A stretch of 64,000 nucleotides of DNA from Rhizobium gallicum bv. gallicum R602sp (GTDB lineage Bacteria > Pseudomonadota > Alphaproteobacteria > Rhizobiales > Rhizobiaceae). The stretch lies in assembly GCF_000816845.1 (NCBI RefSeq), contig NZ_CP006880.1, forward strand, positions 1,240,001-1,304,000. Direction: 5' to 3'. Under the pieces are notes generated by a model that saw nothing but the letters and a program-made list of their open reading frames with translations, was not told where the DNA came from and ran no database searches. The position numbers were made by a program, and so were the translations under genes. Shown in pieces: positions 17,656 through 26,690 of the stretch; position 1 is the first letter of the stretch, and every line of letters begins with the position of its first letter.

Positions 17656-18360
17656 ATGAGAGCGATGAAAAATCCCGCGCCACCCGAAAAGAGAGCGGAT
17701 GGGCCGACCCAGCGCGGCCAGTTCAAGAAGCGCGCTTCCATACTGGAAGCGGCCGCGGATGTATTCTGCCGCCAGGGCTTTGCAGGGGCAAGCATCGACG
17801 AGATTGCGGTAGAGGCCAATGTCTCGCGCCAGACGATCTATAATCACTATTGCGAGAAAGAGACTTTGTTCGTCGCCGTCGTGGACGACGTGCTGAAGCG
17901 CGCCAATTCGATGATTTTTGCGATGCTGGCAACGTTTCCGGTCAATGCCGACAATTTGGAAGAAGACCTTGTCGCCTTTGCGATCCGGATCAACAAAAAC
18001 TGCATCTGCAACCAGGACGGAAAGTTCCTGCGCCGTCTCGTCCAGAACGAGGGTGAGCGCTATCCGCATCTTTTCGAGACCTGGCGCCAGCAAGGCCCGG
18101 GCCGGATCATTTCCGCGCTCGGCGCTCTGTTTGCGCGGTTGAGCGCCAGTGGTGCTCTAAAGATCGAAGACTTCGATGTGGCGGCACGCCAATTCCTCGC
18201 TCTCGGGAATGCGGATCTGCAGATCATGATGCTGTTCGGGCAAACGCCGAGCGATGAGCAGCTCGAAAGTGCCGCGCGCAACGCGGTCAGGACGTTCCTT
18301 CGCGCCTACGGCATGGAGGCGTCCGCCGAGCGATCAGAGCTTGCGGCCGTCAGCGGCTGA
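17656..18360 (+). CDS. TetR/AcrR-family transcriptional regulator
   Basis: The protein has 234 residues. The N-terminal TetR domain (residues about 20-70) includes ILEAAADVFCRQGFAGASIDEIAVEANVS in the helix-turn-helix region and RQTIYNHYCEKETLF in the recognition helix. The C-terminal ligand domain is of the AcrR_C type (ARQFLALGNADLQIMMLFG). I chose the ATG at 17656; a TTG at 17629 in the same frame would begin inside the operator palindrome. Ribosome site weak in either case. It is divergent from the efflux gene. Confidence 0.88.
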   Translation: MRAMKNPAPPEKRADGPTQRGQFKKRASILEAAADVFCRQGFAGASIDEIAVEANVSRQTIYNHYCEKETLFVAVVDDVLKRANSMIFAMLATFPVNADNLEEDLVAFAIRINKNCICNQDGKFLRRLVQNEGERYPHLFETWRQQGPGRIISALGALFARLSASGALKIEDFDVAARQFLALGNADLQIMMLFGQTPSDEQLESAARNAVRTFLRAYGMEASAERSELAAVSG

Positions 18361-18361
18361 G

Positions 18362-18760
18362 TCAGGCAAAGACGAGCATCTGCGACGGAACGGCAGCGAG
18401 CGCGCCATTGCGGCGTGCGACGGCATATTTCAGCGACTGCTCGACGACGGACGGCTTGACCGGCTTTTTGACGACGCCGAGCGTCCCCTTGACGCCTCCT
18501 GCCACCATCTCCGGGTTGCCTGTCATGAACACGACGGCAACACCATGGTCTTCCGCCAGCCGCCGGCCGATTTCCGGCCCAGTCGCACCATCCGACAGGT
18601 TGACGTCTACAAAAGCGACGTCCGCCGTCGGCGCAAAACGCAACGCCTGTTCCTTATTCGCGGCAAGCCCCGTCACTTCCATGCCCATGGCTTGAACGGT
18701 TGCTTCAAGATCGAGGGCGATCAAGAACTCGTCCTCTACGATCAATACTCTCTGGTTCAT
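18362..18760 (-). CDS. Single-domain response regulator
   Basis: The protein has 132 residues, consisting of one CheY-like receiver and a short tail. Acidic pocket residues are Glu9/Asp10, the phosphoacceptor is Asp52 (FVDVNLSDG), Thr lies in FMTGN, and the conserved lysine is in VKKPVKP. No output domain is present, so it must act through a partner. Genes of this type in rhizobia are often cotranscribed with histidine kinases, but no kinase is nearby. The ATG at 18760 has AGGA 8 nt upstream. It ends one base after the convergent TetR gene. Confidence 0.88.
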   Translation of the reverse strand: MNQRVLIVEDEFLIALDLEATVQAMGMEVTGLAANKEQALRFAPTADVAFVDVNLSDGATGPEIGRRLAEDHGVAVVFMTGNPEMVAGGVKGTLGVVKKPVKPSVVEQSLKYAVARRNGALAAVPSQMLVFA

Positions 18761-19067
18761 GAGGTTATCCTGTAGCCAGCTTACGCAAAAGATTGGTGGC
18801 CAGACGCCCTTGCCGGCCCGGGTAGGCGAAAGACTTCGCACCAGTCGGCCGTGGCCGGCGGAACTTGGCCGGATAACGGGCAACGGCGGCATATGTTCCG
18901 AGCCGATACGCATTATTTTTGGATTAAGTCATTGTTAATACTAATAAAACATTAAGATCGGCGTAAGTCTTTGATAAAAACCAGCTCTAAATTTGAAGTT
19001 GTATTGACAAGTCTTTTCGGCCGCAGGAGAGTGCCCCAATCCAGCGCCAGCGCCCGGGGGGGAACCT
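18761..19067. other. Intergenic region between divergent genes
   Basis: This 307-nt stretch holds no gene that I can support. It should contain the promoters for the response regulator and the alpha-2-macroglobulin gene. A TTGACA hexamer at 19004-19009 precedes the latter but no clear -10 follows it; 18900-18965 is notably A+T-rich. Confidence 0.4.
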
Positions 19068-22000
19068 ATGTCTGTACGCTCGTTTTTCGCATCCGCCGCC
19101 ATTGCTCTTTTAGTCATCGCGGCCAGCCTTCCCGCGACAGCTGCGGAGACCAAGCGCGATATCCAGACGATCAAGGATGCCGACTTCTTCGGCTTCGATC
19201 TGCGGACGGAGCAGAACGTTTCCCTCGAACAATGCAAAACCTCATGCATTGGCGACAAAAGCTGCAGGGCTTTCACCTATAACCCGAAGGTGAAATGGTG
19301 TTTCCTGAAGTCCGACTTCAAGACGATGAACGCTTTTCCAGGTGCAATTGCCGGTCGGATCGTCGAAACGACTGCGGGACCGCGCGAGCCCGATATCGGT
19401 GCGCCTCCTCGCCTCACCTTTCTTTCGGAAGACATCATCCAACAAGCCCGCGATTTCAAGGCCAATCTGGCGCTCACCGACGCTCAGCCGGGCCAGACCG
19501 TCGACAGCCTGACGGCAACGGCGCGCCTTGATCTTACCGCCAACAACCTTGCAGGCGCGATCGACGCTTTTCATCGCGCGCTGGCGCTGACGCCCGATGA
19601 TGCCGATCTGTGGCTGGAGACGGCGCGCGCCGCAAATTCGCTCGGCGGCACTGGCAGCCAGGCCTTCGGCCAGGCACTTCTCGATGGCTTGAACGGCTAC
19701 CAACTGACACGCACAGCCTCAAAGCGGGCCGATGCTCTTGCCGTGCTTGCGAGCTCACTCGCCAAGAATTCGAATTTCCGCGCAGCCCTCAGTGCCTATA
19801 AGGCAAGCCTTGCGCTGGCAAGCTCCAGGGAAGTGCAGGCGGCCTATCTCAAGCTCAAGTCGGAACAAGGCTTCCGCATCACCGAACACAATGTCGATGC
19901 CGACAGCGCAACGCCGCGTGCCTGCGTGACGTTCTCGGAACCCCTCGTCAAGACGGTCGACTATGCACCGTTTGTGACGCTGAACGGACAAGCCCCCAAG
20001 GCGCTCGAAGCCAAGGACAGGCAGATCTGCGTCGAGGGCCTGGGTCACGGCGAAACCTACAAGATCAGTTTCCGCACCGGCCTTCCCTCTGCCGTCGACG
20101 AGGTCCTGGATGCGCCCGTCAGCCTCGATGTCTACGTCAAGGACCGCAGTCAAATGGTGCGCTTTACCGGCGATAGCTTCGTGCTGCCTTCGACGGCGCG
20201 CCGCGGCATTCCGCTCGTCAGCGTCAATATCGAAACTGCCAACCTCAAGCTCTACCGCATTGGCGATCGCGCTATTGCTCCGCTTCTCACCAGTTCGCAG
20301 TTCCTGACGCAGCTCGATGGCTATAGCGCGCAACGCATTCAAGATGAAAGCGGCGAGCTCGTATGGCAGGGTTCGATCGAGATCGCCAACGATCTTAACA
20401 AGGACGTCGTTACCAGCTTCCCCGTTGATGAAGCCTTGCCCGCGCGCAAGGCGGGCATCTATGTGCTGATCGCCTCGCCTGCCGACAAGCCGGAAAACGA
20501 GTGGGATTCCAAGGCGACACAATGGTTCGTCGTGTCAGATATCGGCGTTACTACCTACGCCGGAACCGACGGGCTCAACGTCTTGACGCGCTCGCTCTCT
20601 TCCGCCAAGCCGATCGCCGGTGTCGAGCTGCAACTGCTTGCCAAGAACAACGAAGTTCTGGGCACCGCGACGACGGATGAAAACGGCCGAGCCACCTTCA
20701 CTGCCGGGCTGCTGCGCGGCACGGCAGCACTCACGCCAGCCGTCCTGGCTGCCCGCAACGGGGCGTCCGACTACGTCTTCCTCGATATGACGCGGGCAGG
20801 CTTCGACTTGTCCGATCGCGGCGTGACGGGACGAGCCTCGCCCGGGGCCATCGATGTCATGACCTGGACCGAGCGCGGGATCTATCGGGTGGGCGAAACC
20901 GTCCATGCCACCGCCCTTGCTCGCGATACGGATGGCAGGGCGATCGAAAAGCTGCCGCTGACCTTCATCTTCATGCGTCCCGATGGCGTCGAGGACCGGC
21001 GCATCGTGCGGCAAAGCAGCGACGTCGGCGGTTATGTGATCGATCTCCCGATCCAGGAAAATGCCATGCGCGGCAGTTGGACAATGAACGTCCATACCGA
21101 CCCCAAGGGGTCGCCGATCGGTACCAGAACATTCCTCGTCGACGATTTCGTCCCCGATCGCACCGACCTGGAGCTGAAGACGGAAGCCAAGGAAATCGGT
21201 CCCGATACGCCGGCAACGATCGATATCACCGGCAAATATCTCTATGGCGCACCGGCAGCCGGCCTGACGCTTGAAGGTGATGTCGTTATCAAGCCGACGC
21301 GCGAAAGCCAAGCTTTCCCGGGTTACGTCTTCGGTCTTTCTGACGAGGAGGCGAACGAGGAAAGCCGCCAGGCGATCGAAGGCCTGCCGGAATTGGACGA
21401 GAACGGCCAAGCAACGACCGATCTTGCGGTCGGTGATCTTCCCGCAACCACGCAGTTGTTGAACGCGACGGTCTATATCCGCATGCAAGAAACCGGCGGC
21501 CGGGCGCTGGAGCGCACGCTGCTGATCCCGATCAAAAATCAGGGACCGATGATCGGCATCAAGCCTGAATTTTCAGGCGATATAGCCGAGAATTCGATCG
21601 CCAGCTTCAACGTGATCGGCGTCTCGGCCGACGGCCGGAAGCTGGAGATGAAGGGCCTGCGCTGGAAGCTTTCACGCCTTGAGCGCGAATACCAATGGTA
21701 TCGGGAAGGCACGGCATGGAAATACGAAACCGCTTTCAATGCGCGCCAGGTTGCCAGCGGCACGACGGATGTCGGCGTGGACGGCGGCAAGATAGCGTCC
21801 CAGGTTGGCTGGGGCCGTTACCGAGTTGAAGTCGAAAGCCCGGACGCGGATGGCCCGACATCAAGTGTCGAATTCGACGCCGGCTGGATGGTGGAGGCGG
21901 TCTCGACCGAAACGCCGGACGGCCTCGAGATCGCGCTCGACAAAGAGAGCTACAAGGCTGGCGAGACGGCGAAGCTCAAGGTTTCTTCCCGTTATGGCGG

Positions 22001-24536
22001 CGAGTTGATGGTGACGGCCGGGACGGAAAACCTCGTTGACGTAAAAAATGCGACGATCGGGGAGAGTGGGGGCGAAGTGGAGATCCCAGTCACCGCCGAA
22101 TGGGGCGCTGGCGCCTATGTGACAGCAACCCTCTTCCGTCCGGGCGACGCACAGGACAGCCATATGCCGATGCGTTCGATCGGCATCAAATGGCTGAAGG
22201 TCGATCCCGAGCAGCGCGCGCTGCAGGTCGTAGTCGATGCACCGGAAAAGATGCCGCCGCGCGCACCGCTGAACATAAGCCTTGCGGTAACGGGTGCTGG
22301 AGCCAGTGAGGATGCTTATGTCACGGTTGCGGCCGTCGATGTCGGCATTCTCAACCTGACGCGCTACGAGGCGCCCAATCCCGAGGACTGGTATTTCGGC
22401 CAGCGCCAGCTCGGTCTTGAAATCCGCGATCTCTATGGCCGCCTGATTGACGGTTCGCTCGGCGCGACAGGCAAGCTCAGAACCGGTGGCGATGGTGGCG
22501 CGGTGGCGCTGCAGGGCAGCCCGCCGACGCAAAAACTCGTCGCCTTCTTCTCCGGGCCGGTGAAGCTTGACGCCGACGGAAAGGCGAATGTCAGCTTCGA
22601 CATTCCGCAATTCAACGGCACGGCGCGTGTCATGGCCGTTGCCTGGTCGAAGGATGGAGTCGGCCACGGGGTCAAGGATATCGTCATCCGCGATCCGGTG
22701 GTCGTCACCGCCAGCCTGCCGAAATTCCTGGCGCCTGGCGACAAGGCGGAACTGCGCCTCGACATTGCCAATACCGATGCTCCGGGCGGCGATTTCAAAC
22801 TGCAGCTGACCGGCAACGAAGCCGTCGGCATCGAGGAGGCCGCAGTTTCGCGGACGATCCATCTGGACGCCGGTGCGAAATCCGATTTTACACTGTTGGT
22901 GATCGGCAAGCAGCCCGGCAACGGCGCTGTTTCGATCAACCTGTCGGATGCATCCGGACTATCGCTTGATCAGACAGTCGACGTACCGGTCCGCCCATCG
23001 TCACTGCCCGTGACCGAAAGGCGCGTCATCGCCTTAAAACCAGGGGCGAAACTGAGGGTCGACAAGGAACTTCTGGCCAACAGCGTATTGCCGGGCGCCT
23101 CAGTCAGCGTCAACGTCACGCGTTCGGCCGCCTTCGACGTTCCCGCCCTGCTGATGTCGCTCGACCGTTATCCTTTCGGCTGTGCCGAACAGACGACGAG
23201 CCGCGCCCTGCCGCTTCTTTATCTCAGCGAGCTTTCACAACAGAACGGGCTCGAAGACGATGCAGACGTGAAGAAGCGCGTCCAGGATGCGATCTATCGT
23301 GTACTGTCCTATCAGGCATCGGCGGGCAGCTTCGGCCTTTGGGGACCGGATTCGGGCGACCTCTGGCTCGATTCCTATGTCACGGATTTCCTGACGCGGG
23401 CGCGTGAAGAGAAGTACGACGTGCCCGATCGTGCGCTCGTCCAAGCGCTCGAGAACCTGCAGAACGCGCTGAGCTACGACGTCGCCGTCAAGACGCAAGG
23501 CGATCAAATTGCCTATGCAATCTATGTTCTTGCCCGCAACAGGAAGGCCTCGATCAGCGATCTGCGCTACTACGCCGATACGATGATCAACGACTTCCCG
23601 ACGCCGCTTGCCAAGGCGCATATCGCCGCGGCGTTGGCACTTTACGGAGATGCGACACGTTCGAAAAACATCTTCGTCGACGCTTTGCAGATGACCGAGG
23701 ATTCCATCCTTCATCGCGTCAATCTTTCGCGTACCGACTACGGCTCGATCCTGCGCGACGGTGCGGCTATCCTGGCACTTGCGGCCGAAAGCCGCCCTGT
23801 CCCGCCAGTCATTCCAGAACTGGCAAGGGCCGTCGGCAGGGAATGGGACCGCAGCAAGTGGACGAGCACCCAGGAGCAGGCCTGGACGCTGCTTGCCGCG
23901 CGCGCGATCCAGAGCGGCGACGATTCCCTGAAGGTGGATGTCAACGGCGCGCTGCATACCGGTGCCTACATGGCGAAGATGAGCGGCGATGCGCTGATCA
24001 ACAATCCCCTGACGCTGACGAGCGCCATGACCGATGCGGTATCGGCGGTCGTCACGACAGTCGCAGCACCCGTCACCCCGCTGCCTGCCGGCGGCAACGG
24101 CTTTGCCATCGAGCGCACCTACTACACGCTTGATGGCGAGCCGGTGAATATCAGTGAGGCGCAGCAGAACGAGCGTTATGTGGTCGTGCTGCACGTGACC
24201 GAAACCAACGCCTGGCCGTCGCGTGTCGTCATGACCGATCTGCTGCCTGCCGGCCTCCAGATCGATAATCCCAGCCTGGTCGACAGCGCTCAGCTCACCA
24301 ATTTCGACTGGATCGGCGAACAGACGGCGGCGCACACCGAATTCCGCAACGATCGCTTCGTGGCGGCCTTCAACCGGACTTCGGACGACAACCGTGAAAT
24401 CAACGTCGCCTATATCGTGCGGGCCGTCACCCCGGGCGTTTATGACCATCCGGCGGCGACCGTAGAAGATATGTACCGCCCCGAATATTCGTCTCGTACG
24501 GCGACCGGCAAGATGGAGGTTGTCGCAGCACGATAA
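19068..24536 (+). CDS. Bacterial alpha-2-macroglobulin with N-terminal PAN/apple domain
   Basis: This very large periplasmic protein (1822 residues) is thought to trap proteases that breach the outer membrane. There is a Sec signal peptide ending near ATAA at residue 26, with no lipobox cysteine, so unlike E. coli YfhM it is not a lipoprotein. Residues about 50-90 form a PAN/apple-like module (CKTSC, KSCRAF, KWCF). Residues about 140-260 look like TPR helices. Macroglobulin repeats follow. The thioester motif GCAEQ is intact with Cys at about residue 1372, so covalent trapping should be possible. Its stop overlaps the pbpC start (TAATG), the conserved pairing seen in other bacteria. Confidence 0.93.
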   Translation: MSVRSFFASAAIALLVIAASLPATAAETKRDIQTIKDADFFGFDLRTEQNVSLEQCKTSCIGDKSCRAFTYNPKVKWCFLKSDFKTMNAFPGAIAGRIVETTAGPREPDIGAPPRLTFLSEDIIQQARDFKANLALTDAQPGQTVDSLTATARLDLTANNLAGAIDAFHRALALTPDDADLWLETARAANSLGGTGSQAFGQALLDGLNGYQLTRTASKRADALAVLASSLAKNSNFRAALSAYKASLALASSREVQAAYLKLKSEQGFRITEHNVDADSATPRACVTFSEPLVKTVDYAPFVTLNGQAPKALEAKDRQICVEGLGHGETYKISFRTGLPSAVDEVLDAPVSLDVYVKDRSQMVRFTGDSFVLPSTARRGIPLVSVNIETANLKLYRIGDRAIAPLLTSSQFLTQLDGYSAQRIQDESGELVWQGSIEIANDLNKDVVTSFPVDEALPARKAGIYVLIASPADKPENEWDSKATQWFVVSDIGVTTYAGTDGLNVLTRSLSSAKPIAGVELQLLAKNNEVLGTATTDENGRATFTAGLLRGTAALTPAVLAARNGASDYVFLDMTRAGFDLSDRGVTGRASPGAIDVMTWTERGIYRVGETVHATALARDTDGRAIEKLPLTFIFMRPDGVEDRRIVRQSSDVGGYVIDLPIQENAMRGSWTMNVHTDPKGSPIGTRTFLVDDFVPDRTDLELKTEAKEIGPDTPATIDITGKYLYGAPAAGLTLEGDVVIKPTRESQAFPGYVFGLSDEEANEESRQAIEGLPELDENGQATTDLAVGDLPATTQLLNATVYIRMQETGGRALERTLLIPIKNQGPMIGIKPEFSGDIAENSIASFNVIGVSADGRKLEMKGLRWKLSRLEREYQWYREGTAWKYETAFNARQVASGTTDVGVDGGKIASQVGWGRYRVEVESPDADGPTSSVEFDAGWMVEAVSTETPDGLEIALDKESYKAGETAKLKVSSRYGGELMVTAGTENLVDVKNATIGESGGEVEIPVTAEWGAGAYVTATLFRPGDAQDSHMPMRSIGIKWLKVDPEQRALQVVVDAPEKMPPRAPLNISLAVTGAGASEDAYVTVAAVDVGILNLTRYEAPNPEDWYFGQRQLGLEIRDLYGRLIDGSLGATGKLRTGGDGGAVALQGSPPTQKLVAFFSGPVKLDADGKANVSFDIPQFNGTARVMAVAWSKDGVGHGVKDIVIRDPVVVTASLPKFLAPGDKAELRLDIANTDAPGGDFKLQLTGNEAVGIEEAAVSRTIHLDAGAKSDFTLLVIGKQPGNGAVSINLSDASGLSLDQTVDVPVRPSSLPVTERRVIALKPGAKLRVDKELLANSVLPGASVSVNVTRSAAFDVPALLMSLDRYPFGCAEQTTSRALPLLYLSELSQQNGLEDDADVKKRVQDAIYRVLSYQASAGSFGLWGPDSGDLWLDSYVTDFLTRAREEKYDVPDRALVQALENLQNALSYDVAVKTQGDQIAYAIYVLARNRKASISDLRYYADTMINDFPTPLAKAHIAAALALYGDATRSKNIFVDALQMTEDSILHRVNLSRTDYGSILRDGAAILALAAESRPVPPVIPELARAVGREWDRSKWTSTQEQAWTLLAARAIQSGDDSLKVDVNGALHTGAYMAKMSGDALINNPLTLTSAMTDAVSAVVTTVAAPVTPLPAGGNGFAIERTYYTLDGEPVNISEAQQNERYVVVLHVTETNAWPSRVVMTDLLPAGLQIDNPSLVDSAQLTNFDWIGEQTAAHTEFRNDRFVAAFNRTSDDNREINVAYIVRAVTPGVYDHPAATVEDMYRPEYSSRTATGKMEVVAAR

Positions 24537-26617
24537 TGCGGCTCTGGCGCAAGCTCACGATTGGGACTGCAGCCGGTTTCATTCTTGCCGGCGCGGTTTT
24601 CTTCGTTCTGGACGCTGCCGACAGGGTCTTTCCGCCGCCGCTCGAAAAGACCGGTGCGGTGTCGGCCGAAGTGCTCGATGCCGATGGTCAATTGCTGCGC
24701 GCCTTTGCGACGCCGGAAGGCCATTGGCGTCTGAAAACCACGGTCGCGGATGTCGACCCGCAATTCATGCGCATGCTGATCGCCTATGAGGACCGGCGCT
24801 TCTACGAGCATCACGGCGTCGATCCGCTGGCGATCGGACGCGCGGGCCTGCAGCTGCTCACCAACGGCCGCATCGTTTCCGGCGCCTCGACGCTTTCCAT
24901 GCAGGTGGCGCGGCTGATCGAACCGCGCGCCGGACGTTCGTTTTCGGCGAAAATCCTGCAGGTGATACGCGCCGTCCAGATCGAGCGGCGGCTCTCGAAG
25001 GAAGAGATTCTCGATCTTTATCTGACGCATGCACCCTATGGCGGCAATCTGGAAGGCCTGCGCGCCGCAAGCCTTGCCTATTTCGGCAAGGAGCCGAAGC
25101 GGCTGACGGTGGCGCAGGCTGCCCTCCTCGTTGCCCTCCCCCAGCTTCCTGAACGACGACGCCCCGACAAAAACCTGGTGGCAGCGGAAGCGGCACGAAA
25201 ACGCGTGCTCAAGCGCGCCGCCGTGGCCGAAGTTATCGGCGAGGGTGAGGCCGAGCGCGCCGAGGCGACAGGCGTTCCGGCAACGCGCATGCAGCTCCCG
25301 GCCCTTGCCGCGCATCTTGCCGAAGCAGCGCTTCGCAGCAAGCCGAACGAGCGCGAGCATCGCACGACGCTGAAGAAGCAGATACAGGCAGGGCTCGAAG
25401 CGACGGCGAAAAGTGCCGCGATGAAACTTCGTCCGAAACTATCTCTCGCAATCGTGATGGCCGATGCGCGCACCGGCGAGATCGTCGGCGACGTGGGATC
25501 GGCGGACTATTTCGACGCGAGCCGTTCCGGCTGGATCGACATGACGCGTGTCAGCCGCTCGCCCGGCTCGACACTGAAACCCTTCATCTATGGTCTTGCC
25601 TTCGAGCAGGGGCTGGTCAGCCAGGAAACGATCATCGAGGACCGGCCAGCCGACTTCTTCGGTTACCGGCCGCGCAATTTTGACATGAGCTATCAAGGCG
25701 ACGTAACGGTGCGAGAGGCATTGCAGCTTTCGTTGAATGTGCCGGCCGTCAGGCTGCTTGACGCCGTCAACCCGGCGCGGCTCTTGGTGCGCTTCCGCCG
25801 CGCCGGCGTTCGTCCCATCCTGCCGCCGAACGAGGCGCCGGGACTGGCGATTGGGCTAGGCGGGGTAGGTATCACGTTGAAAGACCTCGTGCAGCTTTAT
25901 ACGGCGCTTGCCAACAAGGGCGAGCCGGTTCGAATCGGCGACGGTGTAACTGCAAAGCCCGGTAAGATAGACGGCGAGCCGTTGCTGGAGCCGGTCGCCG
26001 TCTGGAATGTTTCGGATATTCTTTCCAGCGTCATCCCACCGGCAGGCGCCCCGCAGCGCGGCATCGCCTACAAGACAGGGACCAGCTACGGCTATCGCGA
26101 CGCATGGTCAGTCGGCTACGACGGGCGGTATGTGCTCGGTGTCTGGGTTGGAAGGCCGGACAATGGCGCGGTGCCGGGGTCGACCGGTTACGGCACGGCA
26201 GCCCCTATCCTGTTTGAGGCCTTTGCAAAGTCGAGCATTGCAACCACACCTTTGCCACGCCCGCCCTCTGGCGCAGTGCGCGTCGCCCAGGCGGATCTGC
26301 CGGTGAGTCAGCGGCGTTTCTCGATAAATGCCAGCGGATTGCCTTCTGCCTCCAGCCGCGAACAGGCACCGCAGATCGTCTATCCACCGGAGGGTGCGCA
26401 TGTCGATCTCGGCGCAGGAAGCGGTGATCTCTCGCCATTGATGTTGAAACTGCACGGCGGCCGGGCGCCGTTCCGCTGGCTTGCAAACGGCAAGCCGCTG
26501 CCCGATCTTTCTCGCCGCCGCACCAACCAATGGATGCCGGATGGTGGCGGCTACTCGAAACTGACGGTGATCGACGCGATGGGCCGTGCCGCAAGCGTCG
26601 GTGTCTTCATCGACTAA
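24536..26617 (+). CDS. pbpC: Penicillin-binding protein 1C
   Basis: This bifunctional peptidoglycan synthase has 693 residues. After a membrane anchor (residues 7-25) comes the glycosyltransferase domain with catalytic Glu85 in YEDRRFYEHHG. The transpeptidase motifs are Ser345-x-x-Lys348 (SPGSTLKPF), Ser399-Leu-Asn401, and Lys513-Thr-Gly515 (YKTGTSYG). A C-terminal BiPBP_C domain (from about residue 610) is the mark of PBP1C. Start and stop overlap with the macroglobulin gene implies coupled translation: the pair is believed to repair the wall while trapping invading proteases. Confidence 0.95.
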   Translation: MRLWRKLTIGTAAGFILAGAVFFVLDAADRVFPPPLEKTGAVSAEVLDADGQLLRAFATPEGHWRLKTTVADVDPQFMRMLIAYEDRRFYEHHGVDPLAIGRAGLQLLTNGRIVSGASTLSMQVARLIEPRAGRSFSAKILQVIRAVQIERRLSKEEILDLYLTHAPYGGNLEGLRAASLAYFGKEPKRLTVAQAALLVALPQLPERRRPDKNLVAAEAARKRVLKRAAVAEVIGEGEAERAEATGVPATRMQLPALAAHLAEAALRSKPNEREHRTTLKKQIQAGLEATAKSAAMKLRPKLSLAIVMADARTGEIVGDVGSADYFDASRSGWIDMTRVSRSPGSTLKPFIYGLAFEQGLVSQETIIEDRPADFFGYRPRNFDMSYQGDVTVREALQLSLNVPAVRLLDAVNPARLLVRFRRAGVRPILPPNEAPGLAIGLGGVGITLKDLVQLYTALANKGEPVRIGDGVTAKPGKIDGEPLLEPVAVWNVSDILSSVIPPAGAPQRGIAYKTGTSYGYRDAWSVGYDGRYVLGVWVGRPDNGAVPGSTGYGTAAPILFEAFAKSSIATTPLPRPPSGAVRVAQADLPVSQRRFSINASGLPSASSREQAPQIVYPPEGAHVDLGAGSGDLSPLMLKLHGGRAPFRWLANGKPLPDLSRRRTNQWMPDGGGYSKLTVIDAMGRAASVGVFID

Positions 26618-26690
26618 ACCTTGGAATTGCGGGGAACAAAGGGACCGTTATCACCGTTCCGGGCCGTCTCCTCCGAAACGGCAGGCGAAC

